NCBI GenBank assembly: GCA_001803705.1
Contig: MHDY01000196.1
Coordinates: 1 to 13,751, forward strand
Reading direction: 5' to 3'
Source of the DNA: Nitrospirae bacterium GWC2_56_14
GTDB lineage: Bacteria > Nitrospirota > UBA9217
DNA: 13,751 bases
The notes beneath the pieces are model-generated. The model searched no databases. It was not told the DNA's origin and worked only from the letters and a program-made list of their open reading frames with translations. Every line of letters begins with the position of its first letter. Position 1 is the stretch's first letter. This document shows, in pieces, positions 1-5,605 of this stretch. The translations under genes were made by a program, and so were the position numbers.

Positions 1-219
1 TCGGTCGGCATCGATCCGCAGGCGCCGGCGTTCTACTATCTCGGTTATGCCTATTATATGAAGGGCAAAAAGACCGATGGAGAGAACAGGACAAAAGCCA
101 TGGAGAATTTCGACAAGGCCTACGCACTGGATCCCAGCTTTACTCCCATAAAGATCAAGCCCAGCGAACCGGCTGCAGCAGAGCCGGCTCCCGTTCCCGT
201 TGCTCCGCAGTTACAGTGA
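1..219 (+). CDS. TPR-repeat protein, C-terminal fragment
   Basis: The gene is open from the left edge in frame 1 and stops at TGA 217-219, giving the last 72 residues. The fragment contains one tetratricopeptide-type helix pair: a YYLGYAYYMKGK helix near residues 12-23, then AMENFDKAYALDPSF near residues 34-48. The 'A..LDP' ending is the usual TPR close. The tail is an Ala/Pro-rich, low-complexity segment (EPAAAEPAPVPVAP), which suggests a flexible C-terminus. TPRs are protein-interaction scaffolds, so no specific partner or reaction can be read from this piece. A strong terminator follows the stop by about 30 bases, so this is the last gene of its transcript. Membership in the TPR superfamily is fairly safe; anything more specific is not. 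Confidence 0.8.
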   Translation, partial: SVGIDPQAPAFYYLGYAYYMKGKKTDGENRTKAMENFDKAYALDPSFTPIKIKPSEPAAAEPAPVPVAPQLQ

Positions 220-250
220 CCGGCGTTCTTCCGGACGCACAACGAAAAAA

Positions 251-278
251 AGCCGAGGCTACATGCCCCGGCTTTTTT
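251..278 (+). terminator. Rho-independent terminator, probably bidirectional
   Basis: A 9-bp stem (AGCCGAGGC at 251-259 with GCCCCGGCT at 265-273, one A-C mismatch) closes a TACAT loop and is followed by a T run at 273-278. It lies 31 bases after the TPR gene stop. A run of seven A (245-251) precedes the stem, so on the minus strand the hairpin is also followed by Ts. It could therefore also stop transcription coming from the convergent gene at 467-907. Confidence 0.88.
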
Positions 279-315
279 GTTCCTGAATCTTGACTTTATC
301 CTATAAACGGCAGTT

Positions 316-444
316 AGCCGCAGAAAGCACATAAGCCACATAAATAAAACAAGAAGTTGAGCCGGCTGACTTATCAAATAATCCGTGAGGTTTTTCTCAA
401 ACACCGTACTTGATTTTTATGTGATTTTTGTGCATTTTGTGGCT
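316..444. repeat. Inverted-repeat element, about 129 bp (family 1)
   Basis: Two 28-base arms, 316-343 and 417-444, are reverse complements of each other at 22 of 28 positions. The left arm starts AGCCGCAGAAAGCACATAAG and the right arm ends TGCATTTTGTGGCT. The 73-base interior shows no gene. The element fills most of the space between two convergent genes. It resembles the CAGAAAGCACA/CACAAAGACAC type of degenerate intergenic repeat known from many environmental genomes. No transposase is present. Confidence 0.65.
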
Positions 445-466
445 CACTGTTCTTTTCGGTCCACCC

Positions 467-907
467 CTACACCACCATGATCGTCACATTCTCGATCGCG
501 CTGCCGACCACAAAGACCTTTATGTTATTACTGTCTGTGTCCGTGGGCGCCAGAAAAAACCCGGTGTCCTCGGTGCCGTCCGGTTTGGTGAGGGTGAACC
601 CTCTTTGAAAGGGGACCTCGCCGTCAATGTACCCGATGAGGGATTCCTTGTCCTTGAACTTTATAAACACCTTGCGTCCCTTGGAAGGACTGACGCCGAA
701 AGCTTTTTTCTCGCGATAGACGCGGTCGCCTTCAAAGGTGCGGATAAAGAACAGTGCCTTGAGCTCGTTGATCGGGATAATATGGTTCATCCCGCTCTCC
801 GCTTCGTCCAGGAAGACCATTTCGGAATCGGCGGTAAAGTCCTTTACATACCCCTTCAGTACCTTCCCGTTGTTGAACCGTGCCGCCACCCGCTCTTCGG
901 TCCCCAT
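467..907 (-). CDS. DUF6982-like small cytosolic protein
   Basis: This is a 146-residue soluble protein. The start at 907 is chosen because a GGAGGT ribosome-binding site (913-918) lies five bases upstream and a good promoter ends just above it; the frame stays open further up, but the in-frame ATG at 1015 overlaps the promoter's -35 box. Residues 6-33 (VAARFNNGKVLKGYVKDF...) match what I remember of the DUF6982 family: a beta-rich 'V.ARF.NGK.LKGY..DF' module found in several environmental phyla and sometimes near PilZ or c-di-GMP genes. Residues 79-125 look like a second, diverged copy of the module (VFIKFKDKESLIGYIDGEV, then FFLAPTDTDSNN). There is no signal peptide or membrane segment. The function is unknown. 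It is divergent from the HD-GYP operon, so the two could share regulation. The family name comes from memory and needs a profile search. Confidence 0.75.
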   Translation of the reverse strand: MGTEERVAARFNNGKVLKGYVKDFTADSEMVFLDEAESGMNHIIPINELKALFFIRTFEGDRVYREKKAFGVSPSKGRKVFIKFKDKESLIGYIDGEVPFQRGFTLTKPDGTEDTGFFLAPTDTDSNNIKVFVVGSAIENVTIMVV

Positions 908-985
908 CACCCACCTCCGGTATGGATCACTCTCCCTGCGGTGCCGCGCCGTCAGAACTGTTGCCTCCTTGCAACGATAAATAAC

Positions 986-1015
986 ATTATAGCGCAATTG
1001 CTTCGGGGTGGTCAA
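986..1015 (-). promoter_or_regulatory. Sigma-70-type promoter of the DUF6982-like gene
   Basis: On the minus strand, TTGACC (1010-1015) and a perfect TATAAT (986-991) are separated by 18 bases. Transcription would start near 979, giving a leader of about 72 bases to the start codon at 907. Five of six -35 positions and all six -10 positions match consensus. An AAGGAGG in the leader (964-970) has no standard start codon at a normal distance, so it is probably not used. Confidence 0.72.
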
Positions 1016-1130
1016 AGCAATTCCTTGACCAGGCCCCGCTGTTTATTGAGGCTCATAACGATATCGAATCCGCATCTATCTGATTTTATCTGTGTCTAAT
1101 TTTTTAATTGTGCGCAAAGACCAGGTGCTT

Positions 1131-1179
1131 GAACGTTGCAGAACGTTTCATTGACTCACTTGTTGAATTATGTTAATTA
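1131..1179 (+). promoter_or_regulatory. Tandem 10-bp direct repeat and weak promoter upstream of the HD-GYP operon
   Basis: GAACGTTGCA (1131-1140) is followed immediately by GAACGTTTCA (1141-1150), matching at 9 of 10 positions; each copy contains the palindrome AACGTT. The repeat directly precedes TTGACT (1151-1156), a -35 candidate. Seventeen bases later lies only a poor -10 candidate (TTAATT, 1174-1179). A direct repeat abutting a promoter with a weak -10 is typical of an activator site, but this is inference. The 317 bases between 907 and 1225 otherwise hold only the divergent promoter and short degenerate sequence. Confidence 0.35.
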
Positions 1180-1224
1180 AGATGCCGGATCAAGATGAGT
1201 TTCAGAAGAACGAGCGGAGCTCCC

Positions 1225-2580
1225 ATGCCCACAACACCCTTTACCACACTACGGTCCAAGATCGCGCTGTTCATCATCGTTTTGCTGCTGGTCACTGCCG
1301 GAATTTTTTCCTTTCTCACCGTGCAGACCATGAACAGCCGCATTACCGATGAGGTCACCAAACGCGCAGAAGCGCTGTGCAAAAGCACGGCTGCGCTGGC
1401 GCCGTACAGCATGCTTGCCGGCGACGTGCTGGGACTGGACAACATCGTTGCCAAAGTAAAAGGCGCCAATCCCGACGTTGATTTTGTGGCCGTGACCAAC
1501 ACCGCCATGCAGGCCGTGGCCCATACCCGGGTGAAGGAACGGGACAAAAAATTGTCCCTCTCTCCGGGAGAGCTGATCAGCCAGGGCGGCGACGGCACCA
1601 TGATCTATCTCGTGAGAAATACCTCCGGACTTTTTCTTGAGATCATGACGCCCGTCGTGTACAAGAACATACCCATGGGCGGCGTCGTCATCGGCATCAA
1701 CGATTCCCTGCTGCAGTCAGCCCGGACCGAGACCCGCAGAAGGATCCTCATGGGCTTTGCGGTCGTCATGCTCCTGGGCGCGGGTTGCATCGTCATCCTG
1801 TCGTCCGTGGTGGCGCGGCCCATCAAGGAGCTGTCGCTCGGCGTTGAGGAGCTCAAGGCAGGCCGCAGAAGAAAGCTCCGGATCTATTCCCATGATGAGC
1901 TCGGCAAACTGACCGTGAGCTTCAACCAGATGACCGAAAAGATCACCCGCCAGCAGCACAGGCTCGGCGCCACTGCCGCGGAGCTGGAAGATTCCTATGT
2001 CTCCACGGTCAAGGTGCTCTCCGCGGCCATCGATGCGCGGGACCCCTACACGCTCGGCCATTCCACGCGGGTCGCGAAGTTCGCGCGCAAGATCGGCGAG
2101 GCCTTCGGGTTCTCCCATGAAGAGCTGGAGGACCTTGAGGTCGCCAGTCTTTTCCATGATGTGGGCAAGCTCAAGACGCCGGACGCCCTGCTGCACAAGG
2201 ACGGCCCGCTGGACGCCATGGAACACCGCGAGGTCGCCAATCACAGCGAACACGGGGCAGCGATCCTGAGCCGCGCGCCTTCTTTGCAAAAGTACATCCC
2301 CGCGGTCCGGCACCACCATGAATGGTTCGACGGCGAGGGCTATCCCGACCGTCTCCGCGGCGAGGACATTCCGCTGCACGCCGCCATTATCTCCGTTGCA
2401 GATGCCTTCGACGCCATGACCTCGGTCCGGCCCTACAGGAACCCCCGTTCCCAAGCCGACGCGCTCGATGAACTGACCCGCTGTTCAGGAACGCAGTTCA
2501 ACCCCCAGGTCGTCGAGGTCTTTCATAAGGTGCTTGCCATGCAGCCCCTGCAGACAGATCCTTTTGCAAGGAGAGCCTGA
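1225..2580 (+). CDS. Membrane HAMP/HD-GYP cyclic-di-GMP phosphodiesterase
   Basis: The protein is predicted to hydrolyse cyclic di-GMP in response to a periplasmic signal. From the chosen start it has 451 residues: membrane helix 1 at about 13-33, a periplasmic sensor segment at about 34-172, membrane helix 2 at about 174-196, a HAMP linker at about 197-245, and an HD-GYP domain at about 258-440. The HD-GYP signatures are intact: HDVGK (HD at 311-312), the HHHEWFDGEGYP block with GYP at 372-374, and VADAFDAMTS near 391-400. The metal ligands and substrate loop therefore look functional. The start at 1225 has GGAG (1216-1219) five bases upstream; an in-frame ATG at 1195 lacks a ribosome-binding site and would add ten residues. 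The lipoprotein gene begins three bases after the stop, indicating an operon. The sensed ligand is unknown. Family assignment is very secure; activity is inferred from the conserved motifs. Confidence 0.95.
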   Translation: MPTTPFTTLRSKIALFIIVLLLVTAGIFSFLTVQTMNSRITDEVTKRAEALCKSTAALAPYSMLAGDVLGLDNIVAKVKGANPDVDFVAVTNTAMQAVAHTRVKERDKKLSLSPGELISQGGDGTMIYLVRNTSGLFLEIMTPVVYKNIPMGGVVIGINDSLLQSARTETRRRILMGFAVVMLLGAGCIVILSSVVARPIKELSLGVEELKAGRRRKLRIYSHDELGKLTVSFNQMTEKITRQQHRLGATAAELEDSYVSTVKVLSAAIDARDPYTLGHSTRVAKFARKIGEAFGFSHEELEDLEVASLFHDVGKLKTPDALLHKDGPLDAMEHREVANHSEHGAAILSRAPSLQKYIPAVRHHHEWFDGEGYPDRLRGEDIPLHAAIISVADAFDAMTSVRPYRNPRSQADALDELTRCSGTQFNPQVVEVFHKVLAMQPLQTDPFARRA

Positions 2581-2583
2581 TCC

Positions 2584-3156
2584 ATGCGGATGTTCCCCTC
2601 GACCCTGTTCATGATCCTCTGCTGGTCGCTGGCCGCGCTCCTTTCGTCCTGCGCTACGTTCCAAAGCAGGCCCCGCGCGATCGCGGAAACCGTGCAGCAG
2701 GCCCAATCGCAGGTTGCGCTGGGCGACTACAAAAAAGCTCTCGCCCTCTTTGCCGTTGCTGACGACAGATTCGGTCACGATCCGGCCCTGCAACAGCACT
2801 ATGTCAGGACGGGCGACCGGATCAGGTCTGCAGCCGACATGGCCTTTCAACAGGGGGTTTTCTCGCAAGCCGGAGGGATCTACCATATTCTGCTGGAGAG
2901 CGGCATTACCGGAAGGCGTTTTCAGGAGCCCTTATCCTTTGATACGGCCTATCTGCGCGGCCGTATCGGTTCCTGTTCCAAAGCGCTTATGGAGCTCGGG
3001 CTGGTAAAATATCGGGAGGATGATCTCGAAGGGGCATGTTCGATCTGGAACAAGGTCCTCGCGTTCGACCCCGGGAACAAGGCGGTCACGAAAGCCCTGC
3101 GGACTACGAACAAACAACGGCAAAGGCTGAAGAACTTCAACTCGGCCGCGAAGTAA
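2584..3156 (+). CDS. TPR-like outer-membrane or periplasmic lipoprotein
   Basis: This 190-residue protein has a lipoprotein signal peptide: a hydrophobic stretch at residues 7-19, then the lipobox LSSC with the lipidated cysteine at 23. The mature part is helical. TPR-like segments lie near 33-63 (AQSQVALGDYKKALALFAVA), 84-105 and 134-160 (GLVKYREDDLEGACSIWNKV, ending LAFDPGNKA). The start has AAGGAG (2568-2573) about ten bases upstream, inside the end of the HD-GYP gene, and only three bases separate the genes. It is thus translationally close to the sensor phosphodiesterase and could be a periplasmic partner or scaffold for it; that role is inference. I do not recognise a named family. The real gene status is well supported by signal peptide, ribosome-binding site and context. 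Confidence 0.88.
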   Translation: MRMFPSTLFMILCWSLAALLSSCATFQSRPRAIAETVQQAQSQVALGDYKKALALFAVADDRFGHDPALQQHYVRTGDRIRSAADMAFQQGVFSQAGGIYHILLESGITGRRFQEPLSFDTAYLRGRIGSCSKALMELGLVKYREDDLEGACSIWNKVLAFDPGNKAVTKALRTTNKQRQRLKNFNSAAK

Positions 3157-3163
3157 AACTTTT

Positions 3164-3252
3164 ACCCATCCCCCTCTTCAGTCTCCCCCTTGAAGGGGGA
3201 GAAATTATGATTTCACCCTCCCTTTCAAGGGGAGGGCGGGGTGGGGATAGGT
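3164..3252. repeat. 89-bp palindromic element, copy A (family 2)
   Basis: The element begins ACCCATCCCC and ends with the near reverse complement GGGGATAGGT. It contains two inner hairpins. The first, 3182-3202, has perfect 10-bp arms TCTCCCCCTT and AAGGGGGAGA around one G. The second, 3216-3236, has CCCTCCCTTT and AAGGGGAGGG arms with one mismatch. It occupies the convergent gap between the lipoprotein gene and alkD and may act as a transcription barrier for both. A second copy of identical length lies at 5220-5308. The CTCCCCTTGAAGGGGAG core is a type seen in many bacterial genomes. Confidence 0.8.
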
Positions 3253-3292
3253 TTTACAGGGTGACCTGACAGTACCTATTATTTTGATACGT

Positions 3293-3997
3293 TCAAACCT
3301 TCCCCTTCAGATACCGCTGTCTTTTCGCTTCCGGGAACCGCTCAATGGCATAGCGCAGCATGGTCCTGGGCATGGACCGGTAGTGATTCTGTAAAAATCC
3401 TTCTTCCGCTTGCATATCGCGCTTTCCCACTTCCCGCAGCATCCATCCAACAGCTTTGTGGATCAGGTCGTGTTCGTCCCTGACCAGCATCCCGGCGATG
3501 GCCAGCGCATCCACAAAATCATTTTCCTTGATGAACCGGAACGTGGCAAGGATGGCGATCCGTTTTTTCCAAAGGTCGCGCGACCTCGCCAGCGCATAAA
3601 GCGGCTTCCTGTTCCTGCCTGCAAGAAAATCCCCCACGATATTCGGCGCCGAAAGGTCCACCAGATCCCAGTTGTTGATAAAGCGGGTGTTCTTGAGATA
3701 CTCTCCGTATATGCGTTTTTTTACCGCTTCGTCGCCCCGCGCATAGGCATGGATAAGCAAAAAGAGCGCCAGCAATCGCTGTTCGTGAATTTCCGATCGC
3801 AGGAGCGTCAGCGAATCAGCAACCGAGGTTCCCCGGCATTCCTTTGCCAGCTTTCTGAGCAAAGGAACGGTGATGCCGAGAAAGACGTCGCCCTCGCCGT
3901 ATTGTCCCGGCCCGGTCTTGAAGAATCCCTGCAGGAGCCCGGCTTTTTCCTTGTTCGCGAGCCTGCGGAGCTTGCGCTGAATTTCTGGTACGGTCAT
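3293..3997 (-). CDS. AlkD-type DNA alkylation repair glycosylase
   Basis: A 234-residue HEAT-repeat protein of the AlkD family (known members are about 230-240 residues), which excises bulky or cationic alkylated bases such as 3- and 7-methylpurines without base flipping. The family's key residues are present: Trp110 and Asp114 in NNWDLVD, Arg154 in ATFRF, and Trp185 in KAVGWMLRE. These correspond to Trp109, Asp113, Arg148 and Trp187 of Bacillus cereus AlkD. There is no signal peptide, so it is cytosolic. An AAGGA site lies about six bases before the ATG. The gene lies 28 bases downstream of the DUF167 gene on the same strand and probably shares its transcript. Its 3' end faces the 89-bp palindromic element. 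Identification is strong; substrate range is inferred from the family. Confidence 0.93.
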   Translation of the reverse strand: MTVPEIQRKLRRLANKEKAGLLQGFFKTGPGQYGEGDVFLGITVPLLRKLAKECRGTSVADSLTLLRSEIHEQRLLALFLLIHAYARGDEAVKKRIYGEYLKNTRFINNWDLVDLSAPNIVGDFLAGRNRKPLYALARSRDLWKKRIAILATFRFIKENDFVDALAIAGMLVRDEHDLIHKAVGWMLREVGKRDMQAEEGFLQNHYRSMPRTMLRYAIERFPEAKRQRYLKGKV

Positions 3998-4025
3998 GCT
4001 CTTTCCTTTGCTCTTTCGTTCTGTT

Positions 4026-4364
4026 TCAGAGAGGCAGCATACTTTCTTTCTCGTTTAAATATTTGTCGATCACCGACGGTAGCCTCTGGGGAGACTTAAT
4101 GCGCAGTTGTTTGTTGACATTGAACCGGCCGAACACAACCTCAATGTCACTGGTTGTCACGCCAAATTCTTTAGCCAGGAAGCGGACCATGTGATCGGTC
4201 GCCCTGCCGGCCACCGGCCTAGCAGTAACACTGACTTTGAGTTGATTGCCTTTAATTTTGCCGATAGCGTCCTGCTTTGCGCCCGGCTTGCCGAGAATAT
4301 TCAGCACCAGCGTTTCGCCGTCCCAGACACAGCATGAATCAGTTTCCAATCCTTTACGCGCCAC
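4026..4364 (-). CDS. DUF167/YggU family protein, GTG start
   Basis: This 112-residue protein matches the small universal DUF167 (YggU) family: KPGAK at residues 26-30, LKVSVTARPVAGRAT at 42-56, and a VVFGRFNVNKQLRI strand pair at 77-90. The family fold is a compact alpha/beta domain of unknown biochemical role. The start codon is GTG at 4364, chosen because GGAGG (4369-4373) lies four bases upstream and no better start is near. The C-terminal extension after residue 92 is about 20 residues longer than the conserved domain. It is the first gene of a likely two-gene unit with alkD and is divergent from the toxin-antitoxin promoter. The family call is secure; the function is not known. Confidence 0.9.
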   Translation of the reverse strand: MARKGLETDSCCVWDGETLVLNILGKPGAKQDAIGKIKGNQLKVSVTARPVAGRATDHMVRFLAKEFGVTTSDIEVVFGRFNVNKQLRIKSPQRLPSVIDKYLNEKESMLPL

Positions 4365-4437
4365 GCTGCCTCCGATGGAAAAACAGGCATTCTTAGCTAT
4401 TCTTTCAATTTTTACGAATGAGCACTATTTTTCCGTG

Positions 4438-4462
4438 TGGTTCAATCAGCATTATTGAACCA
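4438..4462. repeat. Half copy of the double-hairpin element (family 3)
   Basis: A 25-base palindrome with 11-base arms (TGGTTCAATCA and TTATTGAACCA, one mismatch) matches the second hairpin of the full elements at 5059-5123 and 5345-5409. Its left flank, CCGTG (4433-4437), is the reverse complement of the CACGG that begins the spacer in the full copies. It therefore looks like a rearranged or recombined half element. It lies upstream of the toxin-antitoxin promoter. Confidence 0.75.
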
Positions 4463-4502
4463 GCGGCAGGGTTACGCTACGCTTAACCAACCATACGGAC
4501 TC

Positions 4503-4531
4503 TTGACATCAATGTCAATAATCTGTACTAT
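4503..4531 (+). promoter_or_regulatory. Toxin-antitoxin promoter with operator over the -35 box
   Basis: A perfect TTGACA (4503-4508) and TACTAT (4526-4531) are 17 bases apart. The -35 box lies inside a perfect inverted repeat, TTGACAT-CA-ATGTCAA (4503-4518), which is well placed as the binding site for the antitoxin or the toxin-antitoxin complex. Predicted transcription starts near 4538, which is the A of the antitoxin ATG. There is no Shine-Dalgarno sequence before that ATG, so the message may be leaderless. Confidence 0.72.
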
Positions 4532-4537
4532 TCATGC

Positions 4538-4735
4538 ATGAAAACTCACGCTCAATATATAACCGATGAACAAGGGAAGAAGAAAGCAGTTATCCTTGAC
4601 CTCAAAGAATATGAGAAGCTCCTCCGCGCTCTTGAGGACCTGGAGGACAAGAAGGCCTTTCTCTCCGTCGTGCAGGAGAAATCCGTTCCCTACGGTGAAA
4701 TTGAATCCCGCTTGAAAAAATCCAAGCGCCGCTGA
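4538..4735 (+). CDS. RelB/Phd-type antitoxin
   Basis: This is a 65-residue antitoxin of a type II toxin-antitoxin pair. The N-terminal part (AQYITDEQGKKKAVILDLKE, then YEKLLRALEDLED) has the short-strand plus helix pattern of RelB/Phd/YefM-like antitoxins that bind DNA as dimers. The basic C-terminal tail (ESRLKKSKRR) would wrap the toxin. The stop TGA and the toxin ATG share one base (TGATG at 4733-4737), so translation is coupled. Expression is probably autoregulated through the inverted repeat over the -35 box. No ribosome-binding site is visible before the start, and the ATG coincides with the predicted transcription start. Its role as antitoxin is supported mainly by the toxin directly downstream; the exact antitoxin subfamily is uncertain. 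Confidence 0.88.
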   Translation: MKTHAQYITDEQGKKKAVILDLKEYEKLLRALEDLEDKKAFLSVVQEKSVPYGEIESRLKKSKRR

Positions 4736-4986
4736 TGTATACTCTGCTCGCCAAGCCGACCGTCGAAAAAGACCTGCGTGCCATTCATCCTGACGACTTC
4801 GCGGTCGTGAATGATAAAATCAAAACACTCGCCGAACAGCCCCGCCAACATAAAACAGAAAAGCTCAAAGGCGGCGAGGGCTATCGCCTTCGTGTCGGGA
4901 ATTACCGGATTCTTTACAACATCGACGACCATGCTAAAACCGTAACCATCCACCGCGTTCAGCACCGGAAACAAGTCTATCGCTGA
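4735..4986 (+). CDS. RelE/ParE-superfamily toxin
   Basis: The protein has 83 residues, the usual size for this fold. The diagnostic block is GYRLRVGNYRILYNIDD (residues 49-65), the RelE/ParE 'R.G.YR..Y.I' strand, followed by TIHRVQHRKQVYR (71-83), the typical C-terminal strand with basic residues and a tyrosine. RelE members cleave mRNA in the ribosomal A site, while ParE members poison gyrase. Arg58, His73, His77, Arg78 and Tyr82 would suit an RNase, but sequence alone does not decide it. The ATG overlaps the antitoxin stop by one base. A double-hairpin element 73 bases downstream may help end the transcript. The region is AT-richer than its neighbours and bracketed by repeats, consistent with horizontal gain. 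Confidence 0.93.
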   Translation: MYTLLAKPTVEKDLRAIHPDDFAVVNDKIKTLAEQPRQHKTEKLKGGEGYRLRVGNYRILYNIDDHAKTVTIHRVQHRKQVYR

Positions 4987-5058
4987 GCTTTTTCCTACGA
5001 TGCGTTGTGCCTGAAGTGCTTAACTGTCACCCATTTTTCAATTTACAAGACATTTTCT

Positions 5059-5123
5059 CTGGTTCAGGCTTGCAGTCTGAACCACACGGTAATTGTTTGG
5101 TTCAATCAGCATGATTGAACCAG
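5059..5123. repeat. 65-bp double-hairpin element, copy 1 (family 3)
   Basis: Two 25-base palindromes are separated by a 13-base spacer (CACGGTAATTGTT). Hairpin 1 (5060-5084) has arms TGGTTCAGGCT and AGTCTGAACCA with loop TGC and one G-T pairing. Hairpin 2 (5098-5122) has perfect arms TGGTTCAATCA and TGATTGAACCA with loop GCA. Both share the tip TGGTTCA/TGAACCA, so the whole element is also closed by CTGGTTCA and TGAACCAG. The copy at 5345-5409 has the same length and nearly the same sequence. Confidence 0.85.
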
Positions 5124-5219
5124 CCGCAATGTCGGTCAAGTATCGCTCTATCAGGTTCTCATACATGATTGGCTATTCCGTCCTGTTAGTAGTTCCACTT
5201 TGTCAGATTATTATCAGTA

Positions 5220-5308
5220 ACCCATCCCCTCCTCAATCCTCCCCTTGAAGGGGAGGAATATATATAAACCTCTCCTTCTTCAAAGGGAAGACGGAGAGGG
5301 TGATGGGT
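5220..5308. repeat. 89-bp palindromic element, copy B (family 2)
   Basis: It begins ACCCATCCCC and ends GATGGGT, and has exactly the length of the copy at 3164-3252. An inner hairpin with CCTCCCCTT and AAGGGGAGG arms matches copy A; the second inner hairpin is more degraded. It sits between the two full 65-bp double-hairpin elements, so three repeat copies lie within 350 bases. Confidence 0.8.
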
Positions 5309-5344
5309 CAAAACATGTCAGCAGGCTTTAAGAATTAAGCTTCG

Positions 5345-5409
5345 CTGGTTCAGGCTTGCAGCCTGAACCACACGGTAATTGTTTGGTTCAATCAGAATGA
5401 TTGAACCAG
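5345..5409. repeat. 65-bp double-hairpin element, copy 2 (family 3)
   Basis: This is the best-preserved copy: hairpin 1 (5346-5370) has perfect 11-base arms TGGTTCAGGCT and AGCCTGAACCA around TGC; the spacer is CACGGTAATTGTT (5371-5383); hairpin 2 (5384-5408) has perfect arms TGGTTCAATCA and TGATTGAACCA around GAA. It is in the same orientation as the copy at 5059-5123. Its right border runs straight into GGGAGG (5411-5416), the ribosome-binding site of the small ORF at 5423. Confidence 0.87.
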
Positions 5410-5422
5410 CGGGAGGATGCTC

Positions 5423-5605
5423 ATGACGAGCACAAAATCACTCACAGATTTTGAGTATATTGAAGTTACTCTGAAAGATAAAGAACAAAAATGGGGTAAA
5501 TTCGGGGTATGCGGAAAAACGGAATTAGGAAGCATCGGATGGGGTTTTGGGTCTATACAATTTATTATCGTCTCGGCAGTGTGCTTCGACCAGCTCACTT
5601 CTTGA
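5423..5605 (+). CDS. Small orphan ORF, possible gene remnant
   Basis: An ATG at 5423 is preceded by GGGAGG (5411-5416) at an ideal six-base spacing and opens a 60-residue frame. The N-terminal two thirds (LTDFEYIEVTLKDKEQKWGK and onward) read like a real soluble protein. The end (IIVSAVCFDQLTS) runs 11 bases into the 3' end of the convergent PilZ gene, as expected if the original stop was lost. An in-frame ATG at 5417 directly abuts the GGGAGG and is less likely. The composition is AT-rich compared with neighbours. I do not recognise a family. It could be a truncated transferred gene, a small real gene, or chance. Confidence 0.35.
   Translation: MTSTKSLTDFEYIEVTLKDKEQKWGKFGVCGKTELGSIGWGFGSIQFIIVSAVCFDQLTS

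Noticed and set aside
964..970. AAGGAGG upstream of the DUF6982-like gene as the ribosome-binding site of a longer product
   Set aside because: No ATG, GTG or TTG lies at a normal distance after it in frame; the GGAGGT at 913-918 before ATG 907 is a complete initiation site.
428..1099. A 223-codon plus-strand frame opposite the DUF6982-like gene
   Set aside because: It runs through the minus-strand promoter and gene and has no ribosome-binding site; the minus-strand protein has family-like motifs and a good start.
5059..5409. CRISPR array from recurring palindromic repeats
   Set aside because: There are only two full copies, more than 200 bases apart, with another repeat family between them, no regular unique spacers and no cas genes.
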